The translations under genes and the position numbers were made by a program. From NCBI GenBank assembly GCA_012719125.1, contig JAAYAY010000291.1, positions 1 through 53,538 on the forward strand: a stretch of DNA of 53,538 nucleotides, read 5' to 3'. This stretch comes from Planctomycetaceae bacterium. GTDB lineage: Bacteria; Planctomycetota; Planctomycetia; Pirellulales; Thermoguttaceae. Below the pieces are notes generated by a model that saw only the letters and a list, made by a program, of their open reading frames with translations, was not told the origin of the DNA and searched no databases. Of the stretch, positions 17,385 through 25,381 are shown piece by piece; the first letter of the stretch is position 1, and each line of letters starts with the position of its first letter.

Positions 17385-20300
17385 ATGGTCGCAGTCCGAT
17401 CGACAAGACGATGGTATTGGTTGCCGCTCATCGCGTTGATGTTTCAGGGGGCTGCCGACCAGGCAAACGCTCAGTTCCTGCCTTCGCCACAAGGTCCCAC
17501 CGCGTACGCGGTGCCCCAATCCGTACCCTATGCCTCTCAGGCCCTGGCCACCCAGCCACTCAGTTATCCAACCGCGCAGCAAGCCTCGTTTCTGAGTAAC
17601 CCCGGGGTACGCGCCGACCACGAACCTGCAGCCGCTGGGGCTATTCCGGGCCCACCGCCCGGTCCCACGTCGGATCTCGTGGTCGACGTTCGCGTTGTCG
17701 GCAACAAGAGAATCCCCACGGAAAAGCTCATGCGCTATATCAAGACGCGTCCGGGCCGTCCCTACAGCGCCGAGGCGGTCGGTGAGGATGTGCGCAAGCT
17801 CAACGGTTCCGGATTGGTCGTAAGTGTCCGTCCCCAATACCAGGACGCACCCAACGGTCAAGGGCGGATCGTCATCTACGAGGTGTTTGAACGAGCGACA
17901 ATCCGCTCGGTGCACTACGTGGGAAATCGCAAGGTCAAGAGTCGGACTCTCGCGAAAGAGACCAAGCTCAAGGCGGGCGATCCTCTCGAACCGTTCAACG
18001 TCGAGGAGGCCAGGAACCGGCTCGAAACGTTCTACAAGGACAAGGGATTCGCCAACGCCCGGGTGACCCTCTCGGAAGGCACCAAGCCGACCGACGAGCG
18101 TGTCGTGTTCGTGATCAACGAGGGGCCCAAGCAGACGATCCTTTGGGCCAGTTTCGAGGGCAACACGATCGCCAGCGAGGCGCGCCTGCGCACGCTGATC
18201 AAGTCGAAGCAGGGCATCTTGTGGTTCTTCGGCGGCGAACTGAACCGCAAACAGATCGAAGAGGACGAGGAACGGCTGGAGGCCTACTACCGCAGCCTCG
18301 GGTTCTTTCGGGCGAGTGTGGGCAGTCTGATCGAGGAGCACACTTTCAGCGATCAGCGCGACTGGATCAACGTCAAGTTCGTGATCGATGAAGGCCCCCG
18401 CTACTGCGTCCGAAATCTCTCGGTGGTCGGCAACAAGAAGATCGACACGGCAGAGATTGTCCGCGTGATCGCGATGGAACAGGGGCAGCCTTTCCGCCAG
18501 GACGACATGCGGCGCGACCAGAACGCCATCAAGGACCGCTACGGAGCCGTGGGCTACATCTTTGCCGACGTCAAGCCGGATATTCGCTTTCTGGAGGAAC
18601 CGGGGCAATTGGATCTGGTTTACCAGATCGAGGAGGGCGAGCGATATCGGGTCGGGAAGATCGACGTCGATATCGCGGGCGATTATCCCCATACCCAGAT
18701 CACGACCGTGCTGAACCGGTTGTCGCTCGAGCCGGGGGACATCATCGATATTCGCGAGCTTCGCGACAGCCAGCGGCGGCTTCGCGCCAGCCAGCTCTTC
18801 AAGAGCGACCCGCAGAGCGGGGTCATGCCGGAGATCGCCTTCAGCCCTCCCACCCCGGAGGAGATCGAGAAGGCCAAGGCCCAGTTTGCCCGCCGCCAGG
18901 CGGAGGCCGGGCAGGTTCGCGGTCAGAACCCTCAGGGCGGCTTTCCCGCAGTGTTGCGTCAGCCGCCTCTGGCAGGTAGCGACCGATGGTACAATGTGAC
19001 TTTTGCGGGGCAGGCGGGCTCGGCGAACAGTCCATCGAATACGGCACCGGCGGTACAGCCCCCGTCCCAGCCGACTCCGTCGCAGTTCTCTGGGGCACCA
19101 GTGTGGCCGCCCGCATCGGTCCCGCCGTCGGAATACGTGAACCGAGGTCAGAGTCCGACCGCGCCCGGCTTTTCACGGTTCCTGGCGCCGGCACGGCGGC
19201 CCGGCGACGTGCTGCGATTTCAGTACTCGGCCGACAGCGGCAGTTCCACGCCGCCCCTCCCGCCACCGGGCACGACTCCGAACTACTCGGCGACTCCGGC
19301 AGCGCCTGCCACGCCCTACGCGAATCCTTACGCCCCGGCGCCCGAGAATATCGCGCCCAACGGCGGATACGTTCCTGCACCACAGCTTCCGCCGCCGGGT
19401 GCGGCAGGCGGCTACGGCGCACCGAATCCGTTTGACCCGGGCCTGAATTTCTTCGGCGACCGGAATCCGGGCGGGTTTCTGGGCACGGTACCCAACGAAG
19501 ATCCGGCGATCTTTCTGCCACTGCGTCCTGAGGTGGCCGAGACGGAAACCGGCCGGTTCATGTTCAGTGCGGGGGTAAACTCCGACGCGGGCGTGGTGGG
19601 CTCGGTCGTGGTCGACGAGCAGAACTTCGATTGGCGGCGCTTTCCGCGAGGTTGGGAAGACTTCCGCAACGGGACCGCATTTCGCGGGCGCGGGCAACGA
19701 TTCCGCGCGGAAGCCATGCCCGGCACGGAAGTCCAGCGCTACATGGTGACCTTCCAGGAGCCGTACCTGTTCGACACGCAGGTGAGTCTCGGGCTCAACG
19801 GTTTCTACTACACTCGCTTCTTCACCGAATGGGACGAGCAGAGGATCGGCGGCCGCGTGTCGCTAGGGTATCAACTGGCCCACGATCTCTCGGCCTCGGG
19901 GTCGTTCCGTTTCGAACGAGTGACGATCTCCAATCCGATCGGCGGCGCCCCGGCGGAACTGCTGGACGTGGTGGGCGATTCCGACTTATATGGTTTCCGG
20001 GCTCAACTGACTCACGATACCCGCGACAGCACGTTTCTGGCCACGGAGGGGCACCTGCTTACGCTCGCTTTCGAGCAGGTCATCGGAACCTATCAGTACC
20101 CGCGAGCCGAGATCGACCTCCGCAAGTACTTCATGCTCCATGAACGTCCGGACGGATCGGGCCGGCACGTACTCAGCATGAAAGGCACGGTGAACTACAC
20201 GGGAAGCGACACGCCGATCTACGAACACTACTTCAACGGCGGTTTCTCGACGATTCGCGGCTTCGACTTCCGTGGAGCGTCGCCCCGGGTAAACGGCGTT

Positions 20301-20582
20301 CCTGTCGGCGGCGAATTCAACCTGCTGGCGTCGACCGAATACATGTTTCCCTTGACGGCCAGCGACACGATTCGCGGAGTCGTGTTCTGCGACACCGGTG
20401 CGGCCCAGCCGACGATCGACAACTGGAGCGACAAGTACCGCGTCGCGCCCGGCTTCGGCCTGCGGCTCACGATCCCCGCCATGGGACCCGCCCCAATCGC
20501 CCTCGACTTTGCCTTCCCGGTCGTCCAGGAAGACGGCGACGAAGAAGAAGTCTTTTCGTTCTTCATCGGCTTCCTGCGATAG
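17385..20582 (+). CDS. bamA: BamA/Omp85 outer-membrane assembly factor with proline-rich insert
   Basis: The 1065-residue protein has a signal peptide (WLPLIALMFQGAADQANAQ), then five POTRA-like modules at about residues 98, 172, 249, 340 and 422 (each with a VxGNKxI-type start), then a Pro/Gly/Ala-rich stretch at about 490-720, and a C-terminal Omp85 barrel from about 726 with the lid motif IRGFDFRG near 957. It should insert beta-barrel proteins in the outer membrane. BamA in E. coli is about 800 residues; the excess is mostly the proline-rich insert between POTRA5 and the barrel. The ATG at 17385 is preferred (AAGGA 5 bases upstream) over one at 17337. Confidence 0.9.
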   Translation: MVAVRSTRRWYWLPLIALMFQGAADQANAQFLPSPQGPTAYAVPQSVPYASQALATQPLSYPTAQQASFLSNPGVRADHEPAAAGAIPGPPPGPTSDLVVDVRVVGNKRIPTEKLMRYIKTRPGRPYSAEAVGEDVRKLNGSGLVVSVRPQYQDAPNGQGRIVIYEVFERATIRSVHYVGNRKVKSRTLAKETKLKAGDPLEPFNVEEARNRLETFYKDKGFANARVTLSEGTKPTDERVVFVINEGPKQTILWASFEGNTIASEARLRTLIKSKQGILWFFGGELNRKQIEEDEERLEAYYRSLGFFRASVGSLIEEHTFSDQRDWINVKFVIDEGPRYCVRNLSVVGNKKIDTAEIVRVIAMEQGQPFRQDDMRRDQNAIKDRYGAVGYIFADVKPDIRFLEEPGQLDLVYQIEEGERYRVGKIDVDIAGDYPHTQITTVLNRLSLEPGDIIDIRELRDSQRRLRASQLFKSDPQSGVMPEIAFSPPTPEEIEKAKAQFARRQAEAGQVRGQNPQGGFPAVLRQPPLAGSDRWYNVTFAGQAGSANSPSNTAPAVQPPSQPTPSQFSGAPVWPPASVPPSEYVNRGQSPTAPGFSRFLAPARRPGDVLRFQYSADSGSSTPPLPPPGTTPNYSATPAAPATPYANPYAPAPENIAPNGGYVPAPQLPPPGAAGGYGAPNPFDPGLNFFGDRNPGGFLGTVPNEDPAIFLPLRPEVAETETGRFMFSAGVNSDAGVVGSVVVDEQNFDWRRFPRGWEDFRNGTAFRGRGQRFRAEAMPGTEVQRYMVTFQEPYLFDTQVSLGLNGFYYTRFFTEWDEQRIGGRVSLGYQLAHDLSASGSFRFERVTISNPIGGAPAELLDVVGDSDLYGFRAQLTHDTRDSTFLATEGHLLTLAFEQVIGTYQYPRAEIDLRKYFMLHERPDGSGRHVLSMKGTVNYTGSDTPIYEHYFNGGFSTIRGFDFRGASPRVNGVPVGGEFNLLASTEYMFPLTASDTIRGVVFCDTGAAQPTIDNWSDKYRVAPGFGLRLTIPAMGPAPIALDFAFPVVQEDGDEEEVFSFFIGFLR

Positions 20583-20635
20583 GAAGCGATCGGCATGGCA
20601 GAATTCGTCCGCCTGCCTCGACGCAGACGCCAGCC

Positions 20636-21019
20636 TCAGTAGCCCCGGCGGTAGCCGTACGATATGCGGTGCCCGTAGTAGCCCTCGTGATAGACCTTCA
20701 CGGGGCGGTAGCGGGCACCGAAATAACCCCACTGATACGTGGGCACCCCGCCGAATCCGTAGCCGGTCCAGCCCGTGGACGGCGGAATCTCTTGTTGTCC
20801 CACTCGGTGTCCAAAGAGAAGGAGACTGTGTTGAGGGGTGACCGGCGGGCGCTGCAGGCTGGGCATGCCCAGGGAATACGACGGTTCGGCGGGCGAAGCG
20901 ATTCGCGCGGTGGTTCCCGGCTGCGGCTGCATCGGAGCGCGGGCAAACTCGGCGGCGGTGCTGATGCCGTACGTCGTCGCCAGCAGAAGCAGGGTTGTCG
21001 CAAAGGTTGTTCTGGCCAT
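20636..21019 (-). CDS. Small exported Tyr/Gly-rich protein, unknown
   Basis: The product is 127 residues: a signal peptide (TTFATTLLLLATTYGISTAA), a Pro-rich middle, and a tail dense in Tyr, Gly and Arg (TGYGFGGVPTYQWGYFGARY, ending HRISYGYRRGY). I do not recognise the family. The composition suggests a small structural protein of the cell envelope. The start at 21019 follows from the position of the signal peptide; its ribosome binding site is weak. It converges with bamA, leaving 53 bases between the stops. Confidence 0.6.
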   Translation of the reverse strand: MARTTFATTLLLLATTYGISTAAEFARAPMQPQPGTTARIASPAEPSYSLGMPSLQRPPVTPQHSLLLFGHRVGQQEIPPSTGWTGYGFGGVPTYQWGYFGARYRPVKVYHEGYYGHRISYGYRRGY

Positions 21020-21355
21020 GGGGACCTGCCGTCGACTGGGGAGAATTCTGGCTGGTGGTCTGTGGCGGGCAACACTAACCCGAAGCGTAAGCGAGAACAG
21101 GATGGCCACCATTTCTTTCCTCGCTTACGCATCGGGTTGGTGTGCGTCAGCCCCGTAGGATCATCGAACCGCGCTTCTCGGAGGTTTTCGGCAAACCGTA
21201 TCGGATATGAGGATTTTACGACTGCTTGTGTAGATCGTACCGATCAGGGAATGTCGGCAGAGTGGGAGGATGCGGCAACACAGGAAATCTGTCCGGTCTG
21301 TGTTCAAGCGGATGCGACCGCATGATGCCAATGGGATCGCCGTCTTCACCGATTC
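21020..21355. other. Intergenic region with interspersed palindrome
   Basis: These 336 bases lie between two minus-strand genes. They contain the palindromic repeat at 21077-21138. No gene is supported in the rest. Confidence 0.5.
21077..21138. repeat. Planctomycete-type palindromic repeat
   Basis: AACCCGAAGCGTAAGCGAG (21077-21095) is complementary to CTCGCTTACGCATCGGGTT (21120-21138) at 18 of 19 positions, with a 24-base spacer. Sequences of the type AACCCGAAGCG...AGCGAG are, from memory, frequent interspersed repeats in planctomycete genomes. A partial relative occurs at 17180-17202. In RNA it would form a strong stem that could end transcription of the NlpC/P60 gene. Confidence 0.75.
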
Positions 21356-22558
21356 CTACTCTACGATTCGCTTCCCAAAGCAAAACGCCGCGTCCCCTTG
21401 TTGGCTGTATTCAGCGCTCGCGGGGTCAAAACTCGAATAGCGCACCACGGGTCGCACGGCTTCGATGTAGCGGCCGGCGCCGAGGTACAGCGCCGTGTGG
21501 CGGATCTTGCCGTGCTCGCCCAGGAAGTAGAGCGTGTCGCCGCGGCGCAGGCCTTCGCGGTGCCAGCGAGTCGCCGCGAGCCGGCCGGCAAGAACCTGTT
21601 GATTCGAGTCGCGGGCGAGGGTGATCCCTTCCGTGGCGAATGCCGTCTGCACCAGTCCGGAGCAGTCGATTCCGTCGCTCGTGTTGCCGCCCCAAACATA
21701 TTTCGTGCCGAGGAGCCTCTCGGCCGCGGCGATGATGCGTTCGATCCGCGGATCGGGAGCGTCTTTGTGGACGTGGCACGAATCCGCCGGAATCGACTCC
21801 CGGACGCCGTCAGGCAAGGCAACGACAAGGCGGTTGCTCTCACGATCGATCAGTTTCAACCGGGCGCCCAGCGGCAAAACGAGTCCGGCGTCCGAAGTGT
21901 GATTCCGCAGCATGCGGACCTGCGGGCCCGATTGATAGGCCTCGAACTCCCGGCAGTCCATGCGCCGGATGTCCGGGCCCGCGACATAGCCGACATAGCC
22001 CTCCATCGCATGGCACAGGAAGTAGCCGTTCTTCGCTTCGTTGAGCAAGAACACGGGCGTTCCCAGGAGGCAATCGGTGAGCACTTCCTGGGGCTCCGTG
22101 GGGCTGTCGAAACTGAAACTGTGGAACGTGCGAATCAGGCCGAAGCGTTTTTCGCCGAGATCGTTGGGAGGGAGCACTTCGACACGGTCGTCGATTCGAT
22201 CGAAACGGAGGTACTCGAACAATCTCCTCAACGCAATACGATTCTCTTTGAAACCGACGGACCCGGTGAGCACGACGTGACCCGCCGACGTCGACTCCGC
22301 GCCGACGTGGCAGGGAAAGAGCCGAGGATCGTTGATCAGTTCCCGCTCGAAGAGTTGGAGATAGAGCGGGAGCCGCTCCGCAGAACCAGCGAGTCCCGGT
22401 TCCACCTTGCGGATGGCCCGTTCGAAGTAGACCTGTTCCGCAGATTTTGGGGCGCCCGGGGCAGTTTGCTCGGCGCCCACGGTGTTTGCGGCAAAGAGCC
22501 AGAACCACCCGATCGCAACGAGCCACGTCCGCGGTGCCATGAACGACTTGCTGAACAT
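21356..22558 (-). CDS. Exported NlpC/P60 family peptidoglycan hydrolase
   Basis: The 400-residue protein has a signal peptide (WLVAIGWFWLFAANTVGA), SH3-like segments in the middle (GTPVFLLNEAKNGYFLCHA, LPLGARLKLIDRESNRLVV), and a C-terminal NlpC/P60 domain with the catalytic cysteine in SDGIDCSGLVQTAF, the histidine in KIRHTALYLG and the downstream polar residue in RYIEAVRPV. Such enzymes cut gamma-D-Glu to diaminopimelate bonds in cell-wall peptides. I chose the ATG at 22558, which shares one base with the stop of the upstream flavoprotein gene (TGATG) and has GGGGAG 7 bases before it, so the two are coupled. Confidence 0.88.
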   Translation of the reverse strand: MFSKSFMAPRTWLVAIGWFWLFAANTVGAEQTAPGAPKSAEQVYFERAIRKVEPGLAGSAERLPLYLQLFERELINDPRLFPCHVGAESTSAGHVVLTGSVGFKENRIALRRLFEYLRFDRIDDRVEVLPPNDLGEKRFGLIRTFHSFSFDSPTEPQEVLTDCLLGTPVFLLNEAKNGYFLCHAMEGYVGYVAGPDIRRMDCREFEAYQSGPQVRMLRNHTSDAGLVLPLGARLKLIDRESNRLVVALPDGVRESIPADSCHVHKDAPDPRIERIIAAAERLLGTKYVWGGNTSDGIDCSGLVQTAFATEGITLARDSNQQVLAGRLAATRWHREGLRRGDTLYFLGEHGKIRHTALYLGAGRYIEAVRPVVRYSSFDPASAEYSQQGDAAFCFGKRIVE

Positions 22559-23823
22559 CACACACTCTCCCCGGCGAGGTAGCCGGTGCTGAAGGCGGCT
22601 TGAAGATTGTATCCTCCGATGAGTCCGTCGAGGTCGAGCAACTCGCCCGCGATGAACAGACCGGGCACGAGCTTGCTTTCCATAGTGCGGGAATCGACTT
22701 CGTTCAAGGCAACGCCCCCGGCGGTGACTTCGGCCTTGTCGAATCCCAGGGTTCCCGCGGTGGGAACCCGGATTCCTTTGGCCGACTGGACAAGCTGTTG
22801 CCGCTCGCGGCGCGACAACTCGGCGATCCGGCGATCTGCGGGGATTTGCGACTGGGCGACGAGCGCCTCGGCGAGACGTTGGGGCAACCACGGCTCGAGC
22901 AGGCTGGCCGCACGGCGGCGTCCGGATTGCTCCGGCGCCGTTTCGAGAACCTCGTCCAGCCGGGACGCCGGCAAGTCGGGCAGGAAGTCACATTCTAACA
23001 CGGGGCACTCGTCATTTGCACAGGCACTGACCGCCTGGCTCACGTCGAGGGCCACGGGGCCCGACAGTCCAAAATGGGCGAACAGCAGCGAACCGCGGCT
23101 CTCGGCCAGCGGGGCCTGCCGTCTGCGTCCGGTTCCTTTCGAGGCAGGATCCGCCTGAGACGCGACCACACGCAGAACAACGTCGGGGATGGTGATTCCC
23201 TGAAGTTCCCTGACCCAAGCGGCCTCGGTGAGGATAGGAACCAGGGCCGGCCGGGGCGGTATGACCGTGTGGCCCAGTGCGGCCGCCCAGCGGTACCCGT
23301 CCCCGCTGGTTCCGCATCGGGGATAGGAACACCCGCCGGTGGTCAATACGAGCTTCTCTGCCAGAATGCTCCGCCGGCTGGTGGTCAGTCGAAAACGATC
23401 ACCCTCCGGGAAGACGTCCTCCAGCGGTTCGTCCGTGGCCACGGTCGCGCCGCTCTGTGCGACCCGGCACATCAGGGCCGCCAGGACGTCGGTTGCCCTG
23501 CCGCTCACCGGGAGGATCTTGCCGTTCGGCAGAACCGTCATGCGTACGCCCTCCGACTCCATCATTTTTACCAGTTGTTGCGGGCTGAACGCCGCCAGCG
23601 CCGAGTGCAAGAATCGTCCTTGGGCCCTGAATGCCTTGACGATTCCGCGAGCGTCGGCGGCGTGGGTCAGATTGCAGTGCCCGCCGCCGGAGATCAGGAT
23701 CTTGACGCCCGGCTTCCGGTTCTTTTCCAGGACGAGCGTCTTACGGCCGCGCAGGGCCGCCCGGCAGGCCGCCGTCAAACCGGCGGGGCCTGCCCCAATG
23801 ACGGCTACATCCCATTGGTCCAT
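22558..23823 (-). CDS. FAD-dependent oxidoreductase, HI0933/BaiN family
   Basis: The 421-residue flavoprotein begins with the dinucleotide-binding motif VAVIGAGPAGLTAACRAA and continues LVLEKNRKPGVKILISGGG and HCNLTH, signatures of the HI0933/BaiN family. TTGGCSYPRCGTSGDGYRWA follows, and the C-terminal FAD-contact motif is FIAGELLDLDGLIGGYNLQA. The family is widespread; the substrate is not known for most members. The ATG at 23823 has GGAG about 10 bases upstream. The gene overlaps the NlpC/P60 gene by one base. Confidence 0.88.
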   Translation of the reverse strand: MDQWDVAVIGAGPAGLTAACRAALRGRKTLVLEKNRKPGVKILISGGGHCNLTHAADARGIVKAFRAQGRFLHSALAAFSPQQLVKMMESEGVRMTVLPNGKILPVSGRATDVLAALMCRVAQSGATVATDEPLEDVFPEGDRFRLTTSRRSILAEKLVLTTGGCSYPRCGTSGDGYRWAAALGHTVIPPRPALVPILTEAAWVRELQGITIPDVVLRVVASQADPASKGTGRRRQAPLAESRGSLLFAHFGLSGPVALDVSQAVSACANDECPVLECDFLPDLPASRLDEVLETAPEQSGRRRAASLLEPWLPQRLAEALVAQSQIPADRRIAELSRRERQQLVQSAKGIRVPTAGTLGFDKAEVTAGGVALNEVDSRTMESKLVPGLFIAGELLDLDGLIGGYNLQAAFSTGYLAGESV

Positions 23824-24124
23824 CGACAAGGTCTCCAGGTCTCGGTGCTGCTCCGATCCACCATAAACTCCGGACCGCCTGTCGGCCAGCCCTGTCTCGC
23901 CGAGCCGATGAGCGATAGGCGGAAACAGCCCATCGCGCCGAGGATCGCGTGACAAACGAGTAACGAATTGTTAGATTGAGACTTGCGACGACTGCCTGGC
24001 AAGCGACGTGAACAGCGGGTTGGTTCGTTGCGACCAGTGCGGAATCAAGCCCAGCTTGTAGCGCCGGTTCATCAGCCGGGCGAGCATCTGCAAGAGTAGT
24101 CCCGGCTCAACGAGAAACGCACGC
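23824..24124. other. Divergent intergenic region
   Basis: About 300 bases separate the minus-strand flavoprotein gene from the plus-strand three-gene exported-enzyme operon. Promoters for both should be here. I found no box pair good enough to call and no gene. Confidence 0.45.
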
Positions 24125-25381
24125 ATGTTGACCATCCGAGCCTCCGCCCTTGCCGCCTTGTGCATCGTCATCCTGCTGGCGTCCTATCCTGCCTTCGCCG
24201 CCCCGCCCGACTTCTCCTGGCTTCCGCCGGCGCCCGAATTGTCACCGGCTGAGGGACAGGTGATTCGGGTTTCGACCGTTGAAGAGCTATTTCAGGCCGC
24301 ACGCGACGTCCGGCCGGGCGGAACGATTCTGCTGGCGGACGGCCATTACATGATGCCGCGATACTTCGAACTGCAGACCGACGGCGTCACCCTTCGCGGC
24401 GAGTCGGGCGACCGCGACCAAGTCGTCCTCGACGGCGCCGAGAGCATGCACGGCGAACTGGTCGGCGTCCGTGCCTGTTCGGGCGTGACACTCGCGGACC
24501 TGACCATTCAGAACATCCGACACAACGGGTTCAAGATCAACAGCAACTACGGCGTTCATCGCCTCACGATTCACAACTGTGTAATCCACAATATCTGGCA
24601 GCGCGGCGTCAAAGGCGTCCGCGTGCCCAAGGATCAAACTGAAATCCAACCGCCACGAGACTGCCGAATTCAGTATTGCCTCTTCTACAACGATCGTGCC
24701 AAGCAGTTCGAGGACGACCCCACGGACACGCCCGAGACGTTCAACGGCAACTACATCGGCGGCATCGACGTCATGTATGCCGACGGCTGGACCATCAGCG
24801 ACAACGTGTTCACCGGCATCCACGGCCGCACGGGTGAAGCTCGCGGGGCGGTATTCCTCTGGCACGAGTCCAAGGACTGCATCATCGAGAGAAACGTGAT
24901 CGTGGATTGCGACACGGGCATCTGCCTGGGCAACTCGAGCCGCGGTGCGGATACCGAAATCCACTGTCACCGCTGTATCGTTCGCAACAACTTCGTCACC
25001 CGTTGTCCCGAGAACGGGATTCTCGCCGACTACACCGCCGACTGCCTGATCGCCCACAACACGATCCACGATCCGGCCAGCCGACTCAAGCGGCTCATCC
25101 GACTGGTTCACGACAATGGCGGACTTGCGGTTGTCAATAATCTCTTGAGCGGTCCGCCCATGCGGGTGGAAACGGAGAGTCGAATTCTCACGAAAGGCAA
25201 CGTCACGCAGGACGTCGGCCAGTGGTTTGCTGACGCCACTGCGGGCAATCTGCACTTGAGTGCCCAATGTCCCGATGTACTCGCCCGGGCAGGAGCTATC
25301 GACCAGGTGCGTGAAGATTTCGATCGGCAGCCGCGTCTGCAACCGACAGAACCGGGGGCGGATCAATGGAGGGGACGATGA
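24125..25381 (+). CDS. Exported right-handed parallel beta-helix protein (pectate-lyase-like)
   Basis: The 418-residue protein has a signal peptide (ALCIVILLASYPAFAA) and then the repeating pattern of a right-handed beta-helix: GTILLADGHY, GVTLRGESGDRDQVVLDG, GVTLADLTIQNIRHNGFKIN, DGWTISDNVFTGIHGRTG, CIIERNVIVDCDTGICLGN, RCIVRNNFVTRCPENGILAD. This fold is used by pectate lyases and related polysaccharide lyases or hydrolases; the catalytic residues cannot be assigned from this alone. It starts an operon: its TGA overlaps the next ATG by four bases (ATGA). Confidence 0.85.
   Translation: MLTIRASALAALCIVILLASYPAFAAPPDFSWLPPAPELSPAEGQVIRVSTVEELFQAARDVRPGGTILLADGHYMMPRYFELQTDGVTLRGESGDRDQVVLDGAESMHGELVGVRACSGVTLADLTIQNIRHNGFKINSNYGVHRLTIHNCVIHNIWQRGVKGVRVPKDQTEIQPPRDCRIQYCLFYNDRAKQFEDDPTDTPETFNGNYIGGIDVMYADGWTISDNVFTGIHGRTGEARGAVFLWHESKDCIIERNVIVDCDTGICLGNSSRGADTEIHCHRCIVRNNFVTRCPENGILADYTADCLIAHNTIHDPASRLKRLIRLVHDNGGLAVVNNLLSGPPMRVETESRILTKGNVTQDVGQWFADATAGNLHLSAQCPDVLARAGAIDQVREDFDRQPRLQPTEPGADQWRGR

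Noticed and set aside
17310-18692. A 460-codon minus-strand frame over the POTRA region of bamA
   Set aside because: Shadow of the bamA coding frame; no domain and no ribosome binding site.
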